Source: Cryptomeria japonica
Taxonomy: Eukaryota > Streptophyta > Pinopsida > Cupressales > Cupressaceae
Assembly (NCBI RefSeq): GCF_030272615.1
Contig: NC_081406.1
Span: 212,450,997 to 212,514,996 of the forward strand
DNA: 64,000 bases
Direction of reading: 5' to 3'
Shown: one piece after another, positions 56,430-64,000 of the stretch
Layout: each line of letters begins with the position of its first letter
Position numbering within the stretch: the first letter of the stretch is position 1
The notes under the pieces: generated by a model
The model's database searches: none
What the model saw: the letters and a program-made list of their open reading frames with translations, nothing else
Told to the model about the DNA's origin: nothing
Position numbers and translations under genes: made by a program

Positions 56430-57270
56430 GCGAGTGGGAGCCCAAGCCCGATCACTTCCTATTGCCATCTCACACCCTCCACTCTCACCTTCCATTTCCA
56501 TTCCCTTCCATCTCCCCTTATTTCTTCACTTTCCTAAGCCTCTCCATCCCTTAACCTATCTTTCTCTAACCTTCATTCCCCACCTTCACCCTCACTACCA
56601 CTTCCATCTCTTTCCACTCCCCACACCTTCTCACCTTATATCTTTACTACCTTACATCACCCTCACTTCATATTTGTCCTCTCTATCTTATTAACTTCTT
56701 CCCTATCCACCCTACCTCTTACCCTTATCCTATCTTAATTATAACCTCCTTGCTAACCTATCATAACCTCTATCCTATCCAATCTCATCTTACACCTCTC
56801 ACTTACCCCTTACCCCCTTCATTTCCCTTTGCCTTTTATCCTACCCATCCACTACCTATATTTCCTCACCACCTCCTAACTTCCATTTTGTATACCCTAA
56901 TTCATACCTTACATTCTAAACCTCCCTTTATTTCCTTCCTCACTAACCCCTATCCCAATCCGATCCTATCTCCCTCCCACCCTTTACTCCTTGTAACTTC
57001 TCCTAATCACTTACACTACCATCCTTATCTTCCCTTTACTCCTTGTAACTCCCATCATAGCCCGTATCCACCTTCACTGACCCCTCATTTTCTTACATCC
57101 CACTCCTCTTATCCTACATGTATCCCTTCCTTCCTTCCTTGTGGCACTTTATTTTTACTTCCCCTCCCCTTTCCTTGCCACAACATCTCTTCCACCATAT
57201 TTCCATATAACTGCCACTCCCTTCTACTACCATGCCACATATTATTGCCCCTCCCCCCCCCCCCACCCCA
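56430..57270 (+). repeat. Long G-depleted C/T/A tract
   Basis: The + strand is almost free of G; I count 10 G in the 600 bases 56461-57060. Words such as CCTTC, CACCTT and TATCC recur irregularly. Because TGA and TAG need G, frames stay open by composition (for example 56347-56694 and 56750-57295), which does not indicate coding. Confidence 0.85.
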
Positions 57271-59335
57271 CAAAATTCAAACTTCGATAATTTAAAGCCT
57301 TTTAAAAGCATTCTGATTTCCTTCACATTCCCCACTTACATGGCATTATCGGGGCCCACTAAAATGGAGAATTAAAAGTTTTTTTCTAAGAACTTTTTTT
57401 GCTGGACCCCACCTGACTTTTAGTTTGGGAATTTTAAATGTTTCTGAGGCATTTCAATTGTCTTTGACCCCTTCCTCACCACCATAACATGTTGTCCCCA
57501 CAAGACATTATGAAACATATTGAACATGTTTTCTAAGGCATTAATAGTGCCACTTCAGCATAGAATAAGAGTCATCTTAAATAAAAAATCTAAAAAAAAA
57601 TTCAAAAAAAAAATAAAAATAAAAAAAAAAAAAAAAAATTTCTAAACCATGAGATAAAATTGAAACGTTCTTGTCAAGAACCCCGTCCTTTTACTAACCC
57701 TTCATCCTTTTACTAAACACCCCATCCTTGCTTCAAGTAGCCCATCCAAACAAGACGTTCAAGTCTAACAGGCTACGTTCTTTGAACATAGGCCTCATCC
57801 TTTGAACAATCAAACTGCTTTAAGGTAAGGCATTGTAAGTAGAGATGCTAAGAACATTAAGTGGTTCCAACACCAACACATTATCCTTTGACCAAGAGGC
57901 CTGTCCTTTGACTTTGGTGCCCGTACTGATCGACCTTCAAGTGCAAGTTCGAGTTGATGAATGAAAAGTGGCGAATAGGGGACAAAGCACGTACAAATAT
58001 TTGAGCAATCAATCCCAAGGCTTGTAAGTTTCACGATGCAACACTTTGAAATGCATTCAATGCCAATTTTCAAAACTTGAAGATCACAAAGCAATCCAAG
58101 GCATCTAATTAAATGGTTTGAAGACTGATATCAAGTCGCAAGTGAATGATTCCCATATATTTAATGAAGGTCGCTCATGAGATAATGACAAGACAATCAA
58201 ATTGGGTTCGATGTAATTCATGGGTGACTAAGAGGCATTAAATGATTGAAGTAAATTTGAAGGCCACGATTTTGGTAGAAGACATTCAATAAAGAATTTG
58301 AAATCATTTAAGATGTGATACTTTACAACCAATCATGTAATAGTGTATTCATAGCAAAATTGTCTCTGAGGTGGCGAACTTGTGATTTGATGTGAATCTC
58401 ATATTGAAGGTGGCAGAATTTTTTGATAGCGATTTTGGAGACCATTATCGATTTCACTCCAACAACTGAGCGAACTTAACATCCAGTGGAGGCATTGCGT
58501 GTGGGCAGCAACCTTTGGAAGAAATTATCGTGCCTATATATGAGTTTGCCAAAGGTCCAGCAATAAATCGAAATACCTCATTAAACATACAAATTGGGTC
58601 ACAATGTGGAAATATTAATATATGAGTTTACTTTGAAATTGCATGACAGATCTGAGATAAGTTTTCCATTTTGTGAGGAATCGAATCTCATGCTGTGACT
58701 GATTAGGTTTTCTTCGTGAGGGTTTTGTTGTTCTCACTTTGTTATATTAGAGTGATATTGGTCAATAAGGGTCAGATTTTACAACTAAGGGTTTTGGCTT
58801 AGTGATCGATTATTTATTTACAAGCATGTGCCATTATAAGAGACTACTCAGCCAACTCTTACAGGTCCAAGAGGGCTGGAACACTACAAACTCACATCAA
58901 GGAGTACATCGCACTTCAAGTGTCTACAAGGTAACTATTGGGATCGTCAAATCTCATGCTCAGATAAGGCAAGATATGAGTCATACACATCAAAGAAGAA
59001 TACAAGGAGTCACTCTAGGCGTCCTAGACAAGAACACAGTCCATCCAAAGCAATGATAGAGTCTAATGCAAGCATCAACATCAAGCACTAAGTTGGAAAT
59101 TTTTACAATCTTGAATTTCCTTCGCAAATCCAAGAATCATTGCCAGTATAGCCAGATGAAAGCTCAAGATTGCAAGTGATCAATACAAGAGATAGTTTCA
59201 AAGAGTTAATCAAAATTAGAAGATCAAATTGAGCAAAGTCATTAATTGATCGAGCTTGAATGTTGAGTATCAAGAGATATGCCTCATTCATTCACACACT
59301 TGCGATGAGTTACAAAGATCAAAGATGAGGTGGTG
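57271..59335. other. Middle part of the second giant LTR, no gene seen
   Basis: Includes an A-rich run at 57590-57640 and the repeated phrase CCATCCTTTTACTAA/GTCCTTTTACTAA near 57690. No coding potential; the short frame at 58802-59056 has no recognisable features. Confidence 0.5.
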
Positions 59336-59611
59336 CCTAGTCATCATTTAACCAATCATATCATTTCAAGACAAGGCATCCAAATTCAATGAACTTGACT
59401 CATCTATCAAGATGATAACTACCTCACATGGGCGCGAAGTTCAATGTACCTACCCTTATCATCAATTGGTCGAATTTTCTAAGAAGGACATTTGTCCCAT
59501 CAAATGTAATTTTATCATTGATCAAGCATTAGATGCTTTGCAATAGGGTTTCTATCTTTCGATCTTGGCGGTTGATTGTGAATTGATCTGAGCCACTGAA
59601 TGTAATGAGAG

Positions 59612-59624
59612 CACTATAAAAGGC
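59612..59624 (+). promoter_or_regulatory. Putative TATA box of the second giant LTR
   Basis: CACTATAAAAGGC stands at the position equivalent to 44704 in the first copy, within the best-conserved part. Confidence 0.55.
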
Positions 59625-60139
59625 CTCACTTCTTCATTTGTAAAATTAATAGTTAATAGTGAATAGAGAATAGATGATAGAATATAAAATAGCAATTAGA
59701 GTAGAGTAGAAAGAGAAGGAAAAGATCGTTGCCTAAACATTGTTGCAAAAGGCATGTAAACTTCACTAAAGATATGGTGAATTCTATGTGTCAATTCAAC
59801 AATTTGCATGGTCTCTACTTCTCAATTTGATTTTCACACTGTTAGATGAATGGAAGACTTTGTGTATGATCAATGGTGAAATTCGTAAATCCATACTACT
59901 AACACCTTGCCGATGGTAAAGTGCCTTGTGCAGTCAATTGGACCCATCTTAGCTAAGCTAAACTTTAATTATCGCTTCTTCATGGATATGCATCAACTTG
60001 ATGGTGTCTATGCTTGTGGCAATGATTTTAAAATCATAAAGCTATCCTTAGAGGACCATACTAGCCTTGTGGAGATGTTCATAGCATGTCAAAGCAAGAC
60101 TTAGTTGAATTCCACCAAAGATTGTTCTTTGTTCTTACG

Positions 60140-60413
60140 TGTTAGCCTAGCAAAAAATAACAATCTGGAATTTCTGTTAGCAGCAGATAGAAAAAAGAAT
60201 GGAAAGAATGGCAATTTGAATATAATTTGTATTCCAATAAAAAAACTGTACATTCAAAATAAAATAAACAAGCAGATATAAAGAGGAGGCAAAAACAGTT
60301 GTAAACTGTTATACAGAATTGCCGGAACAGAAAAACCTAATAAATAAACTAATGAAAAATTAATCTAAATAAAACTAAACCCGTGAAGAGAACTAAACCC
60401 ATGAAGAGATATT
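60140..60413 (-). repeat. 3' LTR of copia element 4 (short)
   Basis: On + it starts TGTTAGCCTAGC at 60140. The inner boundary is placed next to the polypurine tract (AAGAGGGGGATC on the - strand, 60413-60426) and is approximate. It contains a small direct repeat (CTTCATGGGTTTAG / CTTCACGGGTTTAG). The other LTR lies outside the window. Confidence 0.65.
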
Positions 60414-60425
60414 AAGATCCCCCTC

Positions 60426-62336
60426 TTAAACTGAAGGGGTTAAGCCGAGCATTTCTTTGAACTTCTCAAACTTTTCTCTGCCCAAAGCCTTGGTAAGAAT
60501 ATCTGCTGGTTGATCTGTAGTGGGGCAATATTTAAGGTATATGGTGCCATCTTTCACATAATGCCGAATCAAATGAAACTTTGTATTGATGTGCTTGGTG
60601 CGATCATGAAATACTACATTTTTAGCCATTTTGATAGCAGATTGATTGTCAATGAAGAGTGGAGTTGATGAAATCTATGGTGTCTGCAAGTCTTCAAGAA
60701 TTCTTCGAAACCATAAGATTTCCCGAGTTGCTTCAAAGGCGGCCATATATTCAGCTTCAGAAGAAGAGGTAGCTGGAACAGATTGCTTTTTAGTTCTCCA
60801 AGAGATGAGAGCAGATCCAAGATACATTAAATACCTGGATGTAGATTTTCCATCTGTAGAATCACCTGCATAATCGGAATCGGAATAGCCAACCAAAGAA
60901 AATTGGTTTGTCTTGGAGTATTTGAGCCCATAGTGCTGAGTACCTTGCAAATAGCAAAGAATGCACTTGGCAGCTAACCAATGAGTTTCTCTAGGTTGCT
61001 GCATAAACCTTGAAAGAACTCCAACAGCAAAAGAAATATCTGGATGGGTAGTTGTAGCATAAATCAAACTACCAACAAGTTTCCTATAGATAGTTGCATC
61101 AACCAATGCTGAAAGGTCATCTGAAGAGAGCTTAAGATTTTGCTCCATAGGAGTACTAAGGGGTTTACAATCAACCATGCCAAACTTATGCAAAAGTTCA
61201 CCAATATATTTTTGTTGGGTGATAAAAATAAAATGAGGTGTTTGAGTTACCTCAATACCCAAATAGTAATGAAGATGGCCCAAATCAGTCATATCAAAAC
61301 CTTGCTTCAGTTGTTCTTTCACATTTTGAATATTATTCTCATTGGGACCAATGATAAATAAATCATCCACATAAACAATAAGATAGACAATAATCTTATC
61401 AAGTTTTTTAACAAAAAGTGTGGCATCATCAAATTCAAAATGCTGGAAATTCAACTTTAAGAGATACTCAGCAAGTTTTTCATACCAGGCTCGAGGAGCT
61501 TGTTTCAAACCATATAATGATTTGACAAGCTTGCATACCTGATGTTCTTTTCCATTGACTACATACCCATCTGGTTGAGTCATATAAACTAATTCTTTGA
61601 GATCACCATTTAAGAATGTTGTTTTAACATCCATTTGGTGAATTTTCCACCCATATTGAGCTGCAAGGGCCAACAAAGCTCGAATGGTGGTCCATTTTGC
61701 TGTAGGTGCAAAGGTTTCATCATAATCTATCCCTTCCTTTTGAGCATAACCTTTGGCAACAAGTCGGGCTTTGTGTTTGTCAAGTGTACCATCTGCTTTA
61801 TATTTATTCTTGAAATTCCACTTGTAGCCAATAGGTTTACAACCAAGTGGAGGATCAACCAACTGCCAGGTGCCATTTTTCAAAAGAGCATCATACTCAT
61901 CTTGCATAGCTTTCCTCCATACTGTAATATTTTTGGCTTCATTATAGGATGATGGTTCAGAGTCAATTATGAGATTGAGTTCACCAATGGCCTCCAAGTT
62001 ATCTGCACTATTGGTTTGAGCTTGGAGCCTTGCTTTGTAAGAGCTTCTTGTACCTATTTTACCTATTTCATCAGGTCTTAAATCTTTCAATGTTTGTTGG
62101 ACTTGTTTTGCCCACTTATGAGAAGACTTTGGTTGCACAAAAGATGTGACCATTTCATTACTAGATGTTGTATTAGTGGTTAATAGTTCAGAGAGTTCAA
62201 GCTCATCATGATGGGCTTCTTCTTGGTCATTTATTGATGGAGCAATGTGAATTAGATCACTTGGAGATATATATTCTATATGTGGAATCTCACAAGAGTT
62301 TTCTATCAAAGGAGACAAATTTGTAATTGTATCAAG
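60426..62336 (-). pseudogene. pol: Copia reverse transcriptase and RNase H (element 4)
   Basis: Frame 60675-62318 is open for 547 residues: [74 protein letters not shown], then RNase H STSRYLMYLGSALISW, SSSEAEYMAAFEA. A single TAG at 60675 precedes the in-frame end FIDNQSAIKMAKN, TKHINTKFHLIRHYV, PADILTKALG, finishing at 60426. All RT catalytic aspartates are visible. A TAG at about 62337 separates it from integrase in the same frame. Confidence 0.9.
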
Positions 62337-63470
62337 CTATTTGAATTTACATTCATCATTTTCAGCAATGTTGGAGGTTTCAACAAATACAACATCACAT
62401 GTAATAAAGAAAGTTTTGTTGACTTCATCATACAACCGATATGCTTTGGAAGATTCTGAATAACCAAGAAAAATACACTTAATACTATGATGTTGTAACT
62501 TACTTCTTTTGTCCTTGGGAATTAAAGCATAGCAAGTGGAACCAAAAATGCGAAGATGTCGAACAAAAGGAGGATATCCAAACCACACTTCATATGGACT
62601 AGATTGGTGTAATGTAGATGATGGAGATCTATTACGAAGATAAACTGCAGTTCTTGCTGCTTCAGCCCAAAAATGTAATTTGATTCCTTTAAAATATAAC
62701 ATTGCACGAACCATATTCATGATAGTTCTATTCATTCATTCAGTACCTGGAACAGTAAGATGATGTTGGATCCCATTTTGACGTAGATAGTCCTCAAAAA
62801 CTAGAGAAGTAAATTGTCCACCATTATCTATTCGAAGAGTACCAATTTGAGATTGAGCTTGTTTTTCAATCATAACACGAAACCTTTTAAAAATTTCAAA
62901 AGCTTCTGATTTTTGCTGCAAGAAATAAATCCAAGTCATGCGACTGTAATCATCAATAAACAACATGAAATACTTAGATCCTCCCATAGAATTTACTGGT
63001 AAAGGCCCACATAAATCAGAATGAATAATCTGCAATTTTCTTTGTGCTTTCCAAGTGGAGCGAGGAAAAGAATTTCTATGTTGCTTGGCAAGAATACATG
63101 CTTCACATTTTTCAATTGTTTCAGGCAAAACAGGTAAGCCATCAACACCATGCTTTTGCAAGATATGAATGTTATCATAACCAATATGCCCAAGTCTTGC
63201 ATGCCATAAAAGAACAGGAGATAGACTACCTTCTTCAGTAAGATATGCAATTTTTTTAGAAAAAGAAGTGCCATTTAGTTTTAATAATCTCCCATCCTCA
63301 CATCCACTGAATACAATTTGATTATTTGATTGTTTTCTAACAACAACTTGCCCATCTTTTAACAGAATAGAGTAGCCTTGTTGTCGAATCAATACTAGTG
63401 ATAACAAATTACGTTGCAATTGAGGAATAAACAATACATCATGAAGCACAAAGTCTAGAAGATTAGGCAA
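62337..63470 (-). pseudogene. pol: Copia integrase (element 4), catalytic Glu deleted
   Basis: The pre-integrase region has WHARLGHIGYDNI and CEACILAKQHRN. The core has IIHSDLCGPL (first Asp) and LRIDNGGQFTS (second Asp). The frame then stops at TVPGTE and restarts MNRTIMNMVRAM. Comparison with relatives in this window (PQKNGFVERKNRT) shows that the segment with the catalytic Glu is missing at about 62735. Downstream blocks FGYPPFVRHLRIFGSTC and IKCIFLGYSESSKAYRL are intact. Confidence 0.9.
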
Positions 63471-63476
63471 CTTAAA

Positions 63477-64000
63477 TCAAACAATTCCTTTTCCAATAGG
63501 TTTGAGACTTGATTTATCAGCTAAATAAACTGGACCACATGCACTTTCATGAAATTCCTCAAAGTAATCATGTCGAAATGTCATATGTTGTGTGGCTCCA
63601 GTATCTAAGATCCAAGAATCATACCATGAGGAATTAGATGCAAAGTCAAAAACAGAAAGCACATATTGATCACCATCACTATCACAAGCAAATTGGGCTG
63701 CTCCTGGAATTTTATCATCTGAATGTTTATCATCATTATAAACTTTTGTTTTATCTTTTTTCTTAAAAGTATTTTCTTTAAAACTTTCTATCTTATCCCA
63801 TGACAACTTGCATTCATGTGCTTCATGACTTCCTTTTCTACCACATCTTTTACAATATAAATGTTGCCTATCATTTTGATTATCATTTTTCCTCCATTGA
63901 CCTCTACCTTTGCCTCTATCATTATAACCTCTTCTTGAAGAACTCTTATTTAGAGGTTTTTCTTGGTGAGCAAAACAAACATTTTCATTAGTATTATCTA
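63477..64000 (-). pseudogene. pol: Copia protease and Gag C-terminus (element 4), partial
   Basis: The protease active site is WILDTGATQHMTF. It is separated from integrase by one in-frame TAA (near 63474). Upstream is the Gag zinc knuckle YCKRCGRKGSHEAHEC, which reads CX2CX5HX4C, one residue longer than the usual CX2CX4HX4C. A Lys-rich linker (FKENTFKKKDKTK) joins them. Gag continues past the window edge. Confidence 0.8.

Larger units (their letters stand above)
56202..60139 (+). mobile_element. Second giant LTR copy, interrupted by copia element 4
   Basis: Starts TGTTGTGACC and CACATCGCCCCATTGCAAATGG, like 40313. From about 59340 it matches 44400-45240 closely in order: GTCGAAT, GATCTGAGCCA, TATA box, AATAGCAATTA, GGTGAAATTCG, CATCAACTTGATGGTGTCTA. 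The hairpin array of the first copy is absent; a G-depleted tract and other sequence occupy the middle. Its right end lies beyond copia element 4, which interrupts it at 60139/60140. No coding region is visible. Confidence 0.65.
60140..64000 (-). mobile_element. Ty1/copia retrotransposon 4, partial (runs off the window)
   Basis: 3' LTR at 60140-60413, then on the - strand pol end, RNase H, RT, integrase, protease and the end of gag. Most parts share one reading frame interrupted by single stops, so it is younger or better preserved than elements 1-3. It belongs to a different copia lineage (short LTR, DTG protease, TDQPADILTKAL end). Gag and the 5' LTR lie beyond 64000. Confidence 0.9.

Noticed and set aside
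56347-57295. Two long Pro/Leu/His-rich open frames
   Set aside because: Open only because G is almost absent, so TGA and TAG cannot occur; no domain or start context.
1-64000. tRNA, rRNA, snoRNA or organellar insertions
   Set aside because: No cloverleaf, rRNA or plastid/mitochondrial coding phrase was recognised by eye; the only tRNA-related sequences are primer binding sites. A tRNAscan/Infernal run would settle it.

Overview
This window looks like repeat-dominated nuclear DNA from a seed plant. Nearly everything recognisable is plant transposable-element sequence: Ty1/copia elements primed by initiator-Met tRNA with arrays of polypurine tracts (Sirevirus-like), a Ty3/gypsy element of the Tat type with a second RNase H, a plant mobile domain (PMD) gene, and solo LTRs up to 5.3 kb. 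There is no bacterial-style gene, no tRNA or rRNA gene, and no intact host gene. Very long LTRs, heavy decay and deep nesting fit a large gymnosperm (conifer-type) genome, but that is inference.

Layout: 1-946 is a decayed PMD-element-like end plus short GCGTACGC-type motifs. 947-12918 is copia element 1 (+), carrying a 2.6-kb solo LTR (4722-7319, perfect target duplication) and a second insertion (about 8750-11000). About 13030-15690 is a multi-exon gene of unknown function on +. 16376-17812 is a ~357-bp tandem repeat, which resumes at 36172-36340 because an 18.4-kb Tat-type gypsy element (17813-36171, - strand) is inserted in it. Inside the gypsy element lie a PMD pseudogene (about 19110-20796) and two copia fragments joined in opposite orientation (20797-28859). 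36544-36755 is a 52-bp tandem repeat. 36841-39752 (-) is a broken DDE-transposase-like gene. 40057-40185 is another GCGTACGC-type cluster.

40313-45588 is a 5.3-kb solo LTR inserted in a GA tract; it holds 20 conserved hairpins spaced mostly 167 or about 176 bp apart. It is followed by a BTB/POZ-like gene fragment (45824-46200), GA tracts and ATGACCCCTTAGG-type repeats, a 1.25-kb gypsy solo LTR (46799-48044, perfect target duplication), and copia element 3 (48395-53804, -, perfect target duplication ACATG) inside a TA/CA microsatellite. 54110-56201 is AT-rich DNA with another GCGTACGC-type cluster, a motif shared inverted with position 738, and short PMD-element-like fragments. 56202-60139 is a second, diverged copy of the giant LTR with a G-depleted tract, interrupted by copia element 4 (60140 to the window end, -).

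Removing the insertions in thought brings the unknown multi-exon gene (+) and the transposase-like gene (-) into one convergent pair of about 9 kb bounded by GCGTACGC-type clusters on both sides. This may be the remains of one two-gene DNA transposon. It and the hairpin-array LTR are the two most interesting items. All element coding regions carry stops, frameshifts, deletions or lost catalytic residues; the only long uninterrupted reading frames are two copia gag frames.
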